Positions 7,344-14,741 of a stretch of 38,029 nt of DNA are shown here, piece after piece. Both the position numbers and the translations under genes were made by a program. The notes under the pieces are model-generated. The model was given only the letters and a program-made list of their open reading frames with translations. It did not search any database and was not told the origin of the DNA. The DNA lies in NCBI GenBank assembly GCA_016195715.1, contig JACPZA010000012.1:1-38029 (forward strand), written 5' to 3'. Position 1 is the first letter of the stretch; each line of letters begins with the position of its first letter. This DNA comes from Candidatus Daviesbacteria bacterium (GTDB lineage: Bacteria; Patescibacteriota; Microgenomatia; Daviesbacterales; UBA10151).

Positions 7344-7736
7344 TTAAGATAATTTTTTTGTTAAAATTCCCTTCAGCTTTGTTGGGTTCCAAATTTCAAA
7401 ATGATCTCCAGCTCCGATTAAAACAATTTTTTCTTTAATATTTACCAATCTTAATAAGAAATCTGAGATCACAAACCTACCTTGCTTATCTAACTCACTA
7501 CTTTCTGAGAAGGGGAAAAATTCCCTTCTTAAGGTTCTGCCTTGTTCCAAAGTAATTGGAATTTCCAGTTGTTTTTTTACAAATTCTTGCCAAGATTCAA
7601 TAGAAAATCCCCAAATTCCACCATCAATCCCTTTCATTAAAATTATTTCTGGTTTTTTTAATTCTTTTCTAAATTTTTTTGGTAAAATAATTCGACCTTT
7701 TCCAGAAAAAGTTAAGTTGTATGTGCCCAAAAACAT
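7344..7736 (-). CDS. mraZ: MraZ, transcriptional regulator of the dcw cluster
   Basis: A 130-aa protein, a little shorter than the usual 140-150, with the two AbrB-like half-repeats of MraZ. The first begins MFLGTYNLTFSGKGRIILPKKFR and the second contains ELDKQGRFVISDFL. The family DxxxR signature is intact in the second repeat (DKQGR), but the first reads SGKGR, with Ser in place of Asp. MraZ forms ring-shaped oligomers that bind 10-bp-spaced direct repeats upstream of its own gene and usually repress the dcw operon. Matching repeats are present upstream here. It is the first gene of the cluster. Unlike in most bacteria, rsmH does not follow it. Confidence 0.92.
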   Translation of the reverse strand: MFLGTYNLTFSGKGRIILPKKFRKELKKPEIILMKGIDGGIWGFSIESWQEFVKKQLEIPITLEQGRTLRREFFPFSESSELDKQGRFVISDFLLRLVNIKEKIVLIGAGDHFEIWNPTKLKGILTKKLS

Positions 7737-7757
7737 AATTTTTGAGCAGGATTTTCA

Positions 7758-7771
7758 CCATCTATATCCAT
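7758..7771 (-). promoter_or_regulatory. Second, two-copy MraZ-like repeat near the predicted mraZ transcription start
   Basis: Two ATGG motifs (minus strand AATGGATATA GATGGTGAAA) lie exactly 10 nt apart, about 22-35 nt before the mraZ ATG. They share the core of the three-copy repeat further upstream. Their position over a possible -10/+1 would suit autorepression. Two short motifs could be chance. Confidence 0.4.
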
Positions 7772-7799
7772 TTTCCACCTTTTAAAATAGTTTTGTCAA
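7770..7799 (-). promoter_or_regulatory. Candidate mraZ/dcw promoter
   Basis: The minus strand has a perfect TTGACA (7799-7794) and, 18 nt on, GAAAAT (7775-7770, 4 of 6 to TATAAT). It lies between the two groups of MraZ-like repeats. The predicted leader is about 27 nt, with no clear Shine-Dalgarno sequence near the ATG. The weak -10 keeps confidence modest. Confidence 0.4.
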
Positions 7800-7847
7800 T
7801 ATATAGCTTTAATATTTGAAAAATAAAAATCAGTTTTAGAAAATTAC

Positions 7848-7874
7848 ACCATTTCTAACCATTTTAGACCATTA
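7848..7874 (-). promoter_or_regulatory. MraZ operator: three 10-bp direct repeats AATGGTnnnn
   Basis: The minus strand reads AATGGTCTAA AATGGTTAGA AATGGTGTAA, three copies of AATGGT at a perfect 10-nt period. MraZ is known to bind three or four TGGG-type motifs spaced by 5 nt (10-bp period) upstream of mraZ in other bacteria. The period, copy number and location match; the core here is ATGGT rather than TGGGN. It lies about 110 nt upstream of the mraZ start. Confidence 0.75.
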
Positions 7875-7903
7875 ATTATAGATAATTTAAAAAAGATGAA
7901 GAA

Positions 7904-8830
7904 TTATTTAGAGGAACTATCTATAAAGACTGCAAATATTCCAGCTCCATCAGCACCAGTAGTTAAAGTAGATCCAGATATTTTGGTATCAAGTATCTTC
8001 CAGTCATTTTGACTTTCTACATACTCAGCAATTTTAGCGCTAAGGGAAGGTTTATCACTTAATTCAATAGAAACTGTCCCTTTTGGTAGCACCTTTGCTA
8101 AAGGTATACTCAGTGCATAAACTTTACCTAAAACTTGTTTATTAGAAGGTAGCTTAGGGCTGCCACTTAAGTCATTAATATCACTAAACCCAACTACTGA
8201 CAAATCAGAATTACTACCTAAAATTGTATATTTAAAATGAGTGTCAGGTGAAATTAGCTTTCCTAAAGCTACATCAGGCTTTTGGAAATGCCAAGGAATA
8301 GTTAGCTTATAAACATCAGCTTTATTAAGTCTTGAGTTAACTTTAGTAATATGCTTAAAATGAAGTTCCAGAGTCCCATTTTCAACTCCAGTATCAAACA
8401 CACAATGCAATGGATCGCTAGTATCGCCCTTTGAACATGTTCCAAATAAGATCTCTTGAGTAAATTCATTTTGACCATCTTTGATATTTATCCAAGTATC
8501 CAAAGACCCTGCTCCCCTATCTATACCTTTATCATCGCTGTAAGTTATTTGATAAGAAAAAGAAGAGTAGTCACTGACTCTTTTGACATCTAAATTAATT
8601 GCATGACCATCGCGCCTTGGAATAAGCAGTGCATAAGCTCCAGCTGGATCAAAAGATAGTTCATGTTCTTCAACTACTTCCTCAACTTTTGGAGCTGGAA
8701 TAAATTTTTTATAAGCAAAAAATCCCCCAATAACTAAAACTAATACTCCCAAAATTAAGAAAACAGTAATTTTGTGTTGAAGAAAAAAATCTTTTAGATA
8801 TTGAACAGAAAACTTCATTTGTACAATCAT
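7904..8830 (-). CDS. Membrane-anchored extracytoplasmic protein of unknown function
   Basis: A 308-aa protein with one N-terminal membrane helix (about residues 21-40, TVFLILGVLVLVIGGFFAYK) followed by a Pro/Glu linker and a long hydrophilic, beta-rich exported region. Two cysteines (GTCSKGDTSDPLHC) are close enough for a disulphide. The C-terminal DWKILDTKISGSTLTTGADGAGIFAVF resembles the closing beta unit common in surface proteins (W.....T...G..l.....G.FAVF). No catalytic motif was recognised. The track start (MIVQMKF) has an alternative ATG at 8818. It begins 19 nt after glyS and is probably co-transcribed with it; the mraZ operator lies just downstream. Confidence 0.6.
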   Translation of the reverse strand: MIVQMKFSVQYLKDFFLQHKITVFLILGVLVLVIGGFFAYKKFIPAPKVEEVVEEHELSFDPAGAYALLIPRRDGHAINLDVKRVSDYSSFSYQITYSDDKGIDRGAGSLDTWINIKDGQNEFTQEILFGTCSKGDTSDPLHCVFDTGVENGTLELHFKHITKVNSRLNKADVYKLTIPWHFQKPDVALGKLISPDTHFKYTILGSNSDLSVVGFSDINDLSGSPKLPSNKQVLGKVYALSIPLAKVLPKGTVSIELSDKPSLSAKIAEYVESQNDWKILDTKISGSTLTTGADGAGIFAVFIDSSSK

Positions 8831-8849
8831 TTATTGTAAAGAGCTTCGC

Positions 8850-10334
8850 TCATTTTAAATGCTCTTGAAGATAGTTTGTAAGATCAGGAATTTTAACTCT
8901 CTCTTGTTTAGCAGAATTCCTATCTCTAATTGTCACACTATCATCTTTCAGTGTATCAAAATCTACAGTTATGCAATAGGGGGTTCCAATTTCATCTTGA
9001 GAAGCATATCTTTTTCCAATATTACCTCTGTCATCCCAAGCAATTAAAAATTCTTTTCTTAAATCTTCATAAATTTTTCTGGCTAAATTTACTAATTCTT
9101 CCTTATTAGCAAGTAATGGAAAAACAGCAGCTTTATATGGAGCAATTTTAGGATTAAGTTTTAAGAATATTCTTTCTCCTTCTTCAGAATATGCATCAGT
9201 TAAAACCATTAGCATTAATCTATTAATTCCAACCGCTGGTTCAATCACATGGGGTAAAATTTTTTTATTGGTTTCTGGATCTAAAATTGTTAAATCTTTT
9301 CCAGAAAATTTTTGGTGTTGAGATAAATCATAATCAGTTCGATAAGCTAGTCCCCAAAGTTCTTTATATCCAAATGGAAAATTATATTCTAAATCCAGAG
9401 TTTTTTTACTATAAAATGATCTTTCTTGATCGCTATGTTCTCTCCATCTTAGGTTTGAATCTTTCACACCCAAACTTGAAACCACAAAATTCCACATCCC
9501 TTTTTTAAAATCTTCAAATAACTTTTGCCAGTCTTCTTTTTCTGGATCAAAAAAATATTCTATTTCTCCTTGTTCAAATTCAATAGTTCTAAAAATTGAA
9601 TTTCCTAAAGTTATCTCATTTCTAAAGCTTTTTCCCAGTTGGGCAACACCAAAAGGTAATCTTACTCTTGTTGAATCAACAATATTTTTAAAATTTATAA
9701 AAATTCCCTGAGCTGTTTCTCCTCTTAAATAAGCAAGTGACTGATCTCCCTCAACAATTCCTAAATTTACTGGAAATAATAAATTAAACTTTCTCACCTC
9801 TGTCCAATCGGACTTTCCACAATTAGGACAAAGGATTTTTTCTTTACTTATCAATTTAGTCAATTGTTCAATAGGTAATCCCTCTAGCTTGGTTTCAATC
9901 CCTTTTTTATCATCTGAGGGAATAATAATTAAAGGATTATTCCCTACCATATCAGAGATTAGTTCACTGGCATCTTTTGATTTACTTGAAAGCCTATAAA
10001 AGTTTAAGAAAAAGTCAGATATTATATGATCTGCACGAAATCTAGCTTGACAATTTTTACAGTCAACCATTGCATCAGCAAAACCCGCTGTATGTCCAGA
10101 TGCTTCCCAAATTTTAGCTGCAGAAATTAGACTAGCATCAAGTCCGACAATATCTTCTCTTTTATGAACAAAATAATCCCACCACAGATTTCTAATGTTA
10201 CGCAAAAGTTCAGCTCCCATCGGACCATAGTCATAGGTATTTGCCAGTCCTCCATAAATTTCTGATCCTGGATAAATAAACCCACGGCGTTTACATAAAG
10301 CAACTATTTTTTCTAACAAATTTGAATCTGACAT
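8850..10334 (-). CDS. glyS: Glycyl-tRNA synthetase, alpha2 class II type
   Basis: A 494-aa enzyme charging tRNA-Gly with glycine in the cytoplasm. Its length and layout match the single-chain homodimeric GlyRS of archaea, eukaryotes and some bacteria. Near the N-terminus are RRGFIYPGSEIYGGLANTYDYGPMG and WEASGHTAGFADAMVDC. Two Cys pairs (CKNCQ and CPNCG) suggest a zinc site in the insertion. Class II motif 2 is visible around SFRNEITLGNSIFRTIEFEQGEIEYFF, preceded by LRGETAQGIFINF. Motif 3 is around IEPAVGINRLML. An anticodon-binding domain follows (AVFPLLANKEEL...IGKRYASQDEIGTPYCITVDF). It is preceded by its own promoter and by recO, an old bacterial neighbour of glycyl-tRNA synthetase genes. 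Confidence 0.96.
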   Translation of the reverse strand: MSDSNLLEKIVALCKRRGFIYPGSEIYGGLANTYDYGPMGAELLRNIRNLWWDYFVHKREDIVGLDASLISAAKIWEASGHTAGFADAMVDCKNCQARFRADHIISDFFLNFYRLSSKSKDASELISDMVGNNPLIIIPSDDKKGIETKLEGLPIEQLTKLISKEKILCPNCGKSDWTEVRKFNLLFPVNLGIVEGDQSLAYLRGETAQGIFINFKNIVDSTRVRLPFGVAQLGKSFRNEITLGNSIFRTIEFEQGEIEYFFDPEKEDWQKLFEDFKKGMWNFVVSSLGVKDSNLRWREHSDQERSFYSKKTLDLEYNFPFGYKELWGLAYRTDYDLSQHQKFSGKDLTILDPETNKKILPHVIEPAVGINRLMLMVLTDAYSEEGERIFLKLNPKIAPYKAAVFPLLANKEELVNLARKIYEDLRKEFLIAWDDRGNIGKRYASQDEIGTPYCITVDFDTLKDDSVTIRDRNSAKQERVKIPDLTNYLQEHLK

Positions 10335-10340
10335 GAAGCT

Positions 10341-10369
10341 ATTGTATCAAGCTAAGTTAAGGTGAGCAA
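10341..10369 (-). promoter_or_regulatory. glyS promoter with predicted leaderless start
   Basis: In the 40-nt gap after recO the minus strand reads TTGCTC (10369-10364), 17 nt, TACAAT (10346-10341), then 6 nt, then the glyS ATG. A TG lies one base upstream of the -10 (TGATACAAT, extended -10). With the canonical 6-nt discriminator, +1 is the A of the ATG. There is no Shine-Dalgarno sequence. Confidence 0.6.
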
Positions 10370-10374
10370 GCAAC

Positions 10375-11013
10375 TCATTTCTTTAACTCTCTCATCACTT
10401 GAACTGACTTTAAGCTAGATTCTAAAATTTTTTCTAAATAAGCTCTTAATATTCTTTCTAAATTTTCAGCTTGATCTTGTAATAAATTAATTTTGGAGAT
10501 TTCAGCCCAAGAGTCATATTCTAATTTTTCTAAAATATCTTTTGTTTCTATATTTAACTCTTTAACTCCATTAATGGACCAAAACCCAAGTAAACTCAAA
10601 ATTTTTACTTCAAAAGCTCGAACAAAAATTTGTCTCGGAGTGTTTTCCAGCAATCTTAAAACGCTTAAAGTTAGATCATAAAGTTTTGGGTTTCTTTGCT
10701 CTTCAGCAGATAATCTATCTACTAGTTCTATAATATGAAAAGCAGTTGTAGATAAAGTTAAATTGTCTTTTAACTTACTAAAAGTTTCCAAACTCTCGGC
10801 TTCAGTTAAATTATAATTTTTGGCTTTAAATAAATGAAGTTTAACTCTATTTAAAATTTCAATATTCCCAGCTCGACGGGAGGTAATTCTTCTAACCCCT
10901 TTGGCAATGATAGAAATTTTTCCATAACGATCTGTTAAAGCAGTTAACACTCTATCCGCCTCCCCAAAATTTTTACGTTTAAGAATAAGTCCTTCTGTAG
11001 TTACTGCTGGCAT
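10375..11013 (-). CDS. recO: RecO, DNA repair and recombination mediator
   Basis: A 212-aa protein that begins with the RecO OB-fold segment (TTEGLILKRKNFGEADRVLTALTDRYGKISIIAKGVRR), followed by a helical C-terminal half. RecO anneals SSB-coated single strands and, with RecR, loads RecA onto gapped DNA. Many bacterial RecO proteins carry a four-Cys zinc site in the C-terminal part (after LxxLGxxPxL). This one has no cysteine at all, and the corresponding segment reads LSLLGFWSINGV. It is also shorter than E. coli RecO (242 aa). It lies upstream of glyS, as in many Firmicutes, with a separate predicted leaderless promoter. Confidence 0.88.
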   Translation of the reverse strand: MPAVTTEGLILKRKNFGEADRVLTALTDRYGKISIIAKGVRRITSRRAGNIEILNRVKLHLFKAKNYNLTEAESLETFSKLKDNLTLSTTAFHIIELVDRLSAEEQRNPKLYDLTLSVLRLLENTPRQIFVRAFEVKILSLLGFWSINGVKELNIETKDILEKLEYDSWAEISKINLLQDQAENLERILRAYLEKILESSLKSVQVMRELKK

Positions 11014-11019
11014 AGCCAG

Positions 11020-11048
11020 AGTTTATTATGAATGGAGATTACTTTCAA
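11020..11048 (-). promoter_or_regulatory. recO promoter with predicted leaderless start
   Basis: In the 45-nt gap upstream of recO the minus strand reads TTGAAA (11048-11043), 17 nt, TAAACT (11025-11020), then CTGGCT and the ATG. The -35 is 5 of 6 and the -10 is 4 of 6 to consensus. The 6-nt discriminator puts +1 on the A of the start codon, the same geometry as glyS and rsmH. Confidence 0.55.
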
Positions 11049-11058
11049 TCGATAGGAA

Positions 11059-12141
11059 TCAATTAACAATTGTTAGTCCTTGGACAGTTTTAAGTAATTC
11101 TAGTGCTTTTGCTTCTGGAGGGTATCCAAAAAATTTCATTTCAAATCTGAATTCTTGTCCATTTTTAGTTTTGACTCTAGGATGATCACAATCAAAAAGA
11201 ACATTTACTAAACTTGCTTCAAATTGAATTTTTTTATACTCAGTTGGGATGCTGCATCCAGCTCGAGAACCTGGCTCTTGGTACATGGTGATTACCTCCC
11301 AATCATGTTCATCAACTATGGTTATACCTTTATTATAATCACCATTTTGAAAACTATTTACAAGCCAATTACTAGGATACTTAAAAGAATAACCTAATTT
11401 ATCATTTGTATATGTCTTTAGAAAAACTGGGGTTAAAGTAGGCACTGGTCCTAGCAATTTAAAAGTTTTTAAAATTAAATTATAGCCATCTAAATTTTTA
11501 TTTATTACATCTTGATCAAATTGAAATGAAATATTCACTTGAGCTATTCCATAATAAAAACTAGTCACCAATTTATAAAAAGTATCGGTGGCATCACCTT
11601 GCAAAGACTTGTTTACTTCAGTTATTGCCTTTTGTCCTGAAACAATAGTATTCCCAACTTTATAAGATCTTTGATTCGTATTTAACGAAATAGGGGAGTT
11701 ATATCTTTTATCAAAATCTTGTTGATTTTTTAAAACTTCTTCCTGTTCAGTTCTTTTATTAGGATGTTCTACTGATACTACTACTGAGGTCGAATAGTAT
11801 TTCTTGTTTTGCTCACCTGGAGGAACAATCTCATCAAATAAATGACCTTTCCCGTCTCCATCAAATTGTCTAACAATCCAGTCTTTAGGAATTTGAAAAG
11901 AGTAATTATCAGTATGATTTGTATAAATTAAATTGCCAAAAGAATCTGGCTTAATGTCTGGAGTTGGTTTGGGAGTTGCAGTTGCAATTGGAGCAGCAGT
12001 ACTTTTAACAACTTTCAGATCAATATTTTGAGGAGTCTGTATTTGTAAACGATAAAAAATTAGCCCGATGATTATTATTAGCCCAATTAAAAGAAATTTT
12101 TGATCTTTTTTAAAACTTTTTTTAATGAATTTGTTTTTCAA
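11059..12141 (-). CDS. Membrane-anchored protein with two PsbP-like domains
   Basis: A 360-aa protein with a very basic N-terminus, one membrane helix (about residues 17-31, LLIGLIIIIGLIFYR), a Thr/Pro linker (IATATPKPTPDIKP) and two related exported domains. The first opens YTNHTDNYSFQIPKDWIV and the second YTNDKLGYSFKYPSNWLV, the beta-strand plus YP..W signature of PsbP/PsbP-like folds. The second domain has two Cys (GCSIP and FDCDH). The function is unknown; in CPR genomes such proteins are probably surface or substrate-binding proteins. The start is TTG, and no ATG is available before the membrane helix. It begins 9 nt after the DUF4012 gene and is probably the last gene of that operon. 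Confidence 0.62.
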   Translation of the reverse strand: MKNKFIKKSFKKDQKFLLIGLIIIIGLIFYRLQIQTPQNIDLKVVKSTAAPIATATPKPTPDIKPDSFGNLIYTNHTDNYSFQIPKDWIVRQFDGDGKGHLFDEIVPPGEQNKKYYSTSVVVSVEHPNKRTEQEEVLKNQQDFDKRYNSPISLNTNQRSYKVGNTIVSGQKAITEVNKSLQGDATDTFYKLVTSFYYGIAQVNISFQFDQDVINKNLDGYNLILKTFKLLGPVPTLTPVFLKTYTNDKLGYSFKYPSNWLVNSFQNGDYNKGITIVDEHDWEVITMYQEPGSRAGCSIPTEYKKIQFEASLVNVLFDCDHPRVKTKNGQEFRFEMKFFGYPPEAKALELLKTVQGLTIVN

Positions 12142-12150
12142 TTTATAATT

Positions 12151-14076
12151 TTACAAAGCTAGTTTGAACTCTTTATCTGAATCTAATTGGAAAATTTGTT
12201 GAGTTTTTCCATTAACTTTAATTGTATAATCAAAAGCTTTAGTTCCAGGTTGTTTTTGGATTAAAAGTGGTAACTCTTTTCCAGAAACAGAATTAGGTAA
12301 TTCATATTCAAAAGATAAAACATTAGAATTTCCTGGGCGGATTTGGACAAAAGCTTCAAAATAGGTTTTATTTAAATCGCTATCTTCTTTCGTGGTCACT
12401 TGTTCTTCAGAACCTTTTGAAGACATTAAACTACTCCCTTTTGGCGCATAAATTCTGACATAATCTCTATTTATCCCATTTAACCAGGTATTATAAGGCT
12501 GTGGATTTTTATAATTAATAGTTAATTTGTGTTTAACCTTACCTGTTGAATCAGTATTAATTTCAAGTGTTACATTCTCTGTTACATAAATATTGGATTT
12601 TCCTCCAGCAAAATTTGAATCATTAATGTGTAAATAATCACCTTTAAAATCTTTATTTATCTCTCCAGTCCAATTTAATTGTGACAGCGCTTGTTGTACT
12701 TTTTGATCATGCATGTAAAACATAATGTCTTTGGCACTTGCTAACTTTACTCCAGCATTTATAAACTCAGGCAAATGTTCGCTACTTGCGGATAACGATC
12801 TGGCTAAAATTTGCTGCATTAAAGCACCTAAAATTGCTTTCCTGTCTTCTTCCCCTTTTTCAATAATCTGGGCATAATTTTCTAGCTCATAAATTACATT
12901 TGGACAATTGCACCTTGAATCATTATCTGCACTATATTTTGTTCCAAAAACTTCAACTGGACCAGTAATTTTAATTAATTCTTCAACTACGTGAGTATCA
13001 ATGGTAATAATCCCATCGAATTTTTCACCGTCTGGCAAAAAGCTATACAGCTTTTCAAATTCTTGCATCGATGTTGGCAAATCAGGCGATAAATTGGAAT
13101 CTCGCATTGACCAAGCACTACGTAGTTTACCATTGGCTTCTGGTAAATACTTAACAATTGCCTCAGGAGGGGTTAATGGGCAGATTACATTTAGGCAGGT
13201 TTTTAATAATTTTTCATCTAGCCTATAAATATCATCTGAGCTTGAAGAATCAACATGTCCTTTGTCTAAAGTTAAAAAAGCATAAGCCGTCATAAATCCA
13301 CCCGTTGCTCGAAGCTCTTTGTCATTTTGGAAAATAATTAAATAGTTTTTAGGGGTAGGCTCGCCAAGCGCACTAGGTGCTATATTAATAGCTGATCTGC
13401 CTTGAGTAATTGCGCCGTGCGCTCCCATAATTAAATTTTTGGCTGCATCTATTTGAGAGCGCAGCTGATATTTACCAATTTTTTCTGGATATTTATTTAC
13501 ATCAATGCTTGAAACCTCATCACTAGCTTTTTTTAGTTGTGGTTCAATCTCATCAAGTTTTGGATTAACTTTGTCCAAAATTTTTACCAGTTGTGTAATT
13601 TTGTCTTGGCCAGGGGTTGGATGTCCTGTAAATCCAAGTTCATTTTTGTAAGGGAGTAAAGAATTGACTAAAGTTTGTGATGCAGTTAACTCATAACCTG
13701 CTGCAGTTGAAAAATGATTAATATCACCGTAATAGTCACCCAAAAAAGGAATAATTCTTACCCAAAATAAAAAATTAAGCGCAGTTTTTAAGCTATCGCT
13801 TGAATTTTTCATCTGATCAAGGCTGGATTTGATATCATCCAGGTTTTCATTTTTAAAAGCAGTTTTAATATTCCTGGCTGAGTTAATTAACTGCCTGGAT
13901 GATGAATAAACTCCTCTTGTGGGTATATAGATAATCACAGCTATGATAATTAGAATAACTAAAACTCTTAAAACTCCTTTAAATCCCCGCTTTTTTTTAG
14001 GAGTTGCGTATCTTTGAGTTTGACTGTAACCTCGATCTAAGACTGCTATTTTTCTATTTAAATTAACAAATTTCAT
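12151..14076 (-). CDS. DUF4012 family membrane protein
   Basis: A 641-aa protein with one membrane helix at about residues 33-50 (GVLRVLVILIIIAVIIYIP), a helical segment (60-210) and the DUF4012 core beginning KNYLIIFQNDKELRATGGFMTAYAFLTLDKGHV, the family hallmark (LxxFQNxxElRxtGGF). The large remainder faces outward and ends in a beta-rich region. DUF4012 is common in CPR, actinobacterial and other genomes beside polysaccharide genes, and its biochemical role is not established. The ATG overlaps the stop of the upstream phosphoglycosyl transferase gene (ATGA). This suggests coupled synthesis and a role in the same envelope glycan pathway. Confidence 0.85.
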   Translation of the reverse strand: MKFVNLNRKIAVLDRGYSQTQRYATPKKKRGFKGVLRVLVILIIIAVIIYIPTRGVYSSSRQLINSARNIKTAFKNENLDDIKSSLDQMKNSSDSLKTALNFLFWVRIIPFLGDYYGDINHFSTAAGYELTASQTLVNSLLPYKNELGFTGHPTPGQDKITQLVKILDKVNPKLDEIEPQLKKASDEVSSIDVNKYPEKIGKYQLRSQIDAAKNLIMGAHGAITQGRSAINIAPSALGEPTPKNYLIIFQNDKELRATGGFMTAYAFLTLDKGHVDSSSSDDIYRLDEKLLKTCLNVICPLTPPEAIVKYLPEANGKLRSAWSMRDSNLSPDLPTSMQEFEKLYSFLPDGEKFDGIITIDTHVVEELIKITGPVEVFGTKYSADNDSRCNCPNVIYELENYAQIIEKGEEDRKAILGALMQQILARSLSASSEHLPEFINAGVKLASAKDIMFYMHDQKVQQALSQLNWTGEINKDFKGDYLHINDSNFAGGKSNIYVTENVTLEINTDSTGKVKHKLTINYKNPQPYNTWLNGINRDYVRIYAPKGSSLMSSKGSEEQVTTKEDSDLNKTYFEAFVQIRPGNSNVLSFEYELPNSVSGKELPLLIQKQPGTKAFDYTIKVNGKTQQIFQLDSDKEFKLAL

Positions 14077-14702
14077 ATGGCCCCCTTACCACTTAAAACT
14101 GCTGGAATAGTTTTAATAATCAAAAAAATATCATAAAAAATGGATCTTCTTTGAACATAGTGAGCATCCATCTCGACTCTTTTATCAAAATTGATATCTG
14201 ATCTTCCAGAAACTTGCCAGATACCGGTTAGCCCTGGTTTGGCTGATAAAATAATCTTAACAAATTCTCTGGAGTTTGGGTATTTTTTTTGTTGAGCCTC
14301 CAGTTCAAATGGGTAATATGCACGGGGTCCAACAATACTCATATCACCTTTTAAAATATTAATCAGCTGGGGTAACTCATCTATAGAGTATTTACGGATA
14401 AACCTGCCGATAATTGTTACTCTGGGATCATTTTGAATTTTATAGCTATTTTTCGTGTATTGTTTTAGCAATTTGGGATCTTGTTGTAAAAGCTGGTGAG
14501 CTCCTACAACCATTGATCTAAATTTAAACATTTTAAAAAGTTGTCCATTTTTACCTACCCTCATGGGAGTATCAGCTAAAATAGGACCTTGCGTATCAAG
14601 TTTGATAGCTAAAGCCGCTAAAATTAAAATGGGTGAAGCAAATACTAAACCCAAGATTGCAGCAATTAAATCTAGAAATCTTTTTAATAGATCATAGAGC
14701 AT
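14073..14702 (-). CDS. Monotopic phosphoglycosyl transferase (PglC-like sugar transferase)
   Basis: A 209-aa member of the bacterial sugar transferase family. It moves a phosphosugar from a nucleotide sugar to polyprenyl phosphate at the inner face of the membrane, the first committed step of a lipid-linked glycan. It has a single N-terminal hydrophobic hairpin/re-entrant helix (LDLIAAILGLVFASPILILAALAIKL), then GQLFKMFKFRSM, the catalytic Asp-Glu dyad in YSIDELPQLINILKGDMSIVGPR (Asp108-Glu109) and PGLTGIWQVSGRSD. The size matches small PglC-type enzymes, not long WbaP/WcaJ types with four extra helices. It has its own promoter candidate and is followed by DUF4012 with an ATGA overlap. Sugar specificity cannot be read from the sequence. 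Confidence 0.92.
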   Translation of the reverse strand: MLYDLLKRFLDLIAAILGLVFASPILILAALAIKLDTQGPILADTPMRVGKNGQLFKMFKFRSMVVGAHQLLQQDPKLLKQYTKNSYKIQNDPRVTIIGRFIRKYSIDELPQLINILKGDMSIVGPRAYYPFELEAQQKKYPNSREFVKIILSAKPGLTGIWQVSGRSDINFDKRVEMDAHYVQRRSIFYDIFLIIKTIPAVLSGKGAI

Positions 14703-14710
14703 AATATTTA

Positions 14711-14738
14711 ATTATATCTTTTAACCGAGCAAGGGCAA
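14711..14738 (-). promoter_or_regulatory. Promoter of the sugar transferase-DUF4012 operon
   Basis: In a 39-nt gap the minus strand reads TTGCCC (14738-14733), 16 nt, a perfect TATAAT (14716-14711), then 8 nt to the ATG. The predicted leader is 0-2 nt. No ribosome-binding site is visible. Confidence 0.5.
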
Positions 14739-14741
14739 GCT

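Noticed and set aside
8838-8850. Short hairpin GAGC-GAA-GCTC right at the glyS stop, considered as a terminator.
   Set aside because: The stem is only 4 bp, is followed by TTTA rather than a U-run, and the next gene starts 19 nt away in the same direction.
11064-11075. Perfect 12-bp palindrome TAACAATTGTTA near the end of the PsbP-like gene, considered as a terminator or operator.
   Set aside because: It lies inside the last codons, is AT-rich, has no loop and no following U-run. Such palindromes are expected by chance in this composition.
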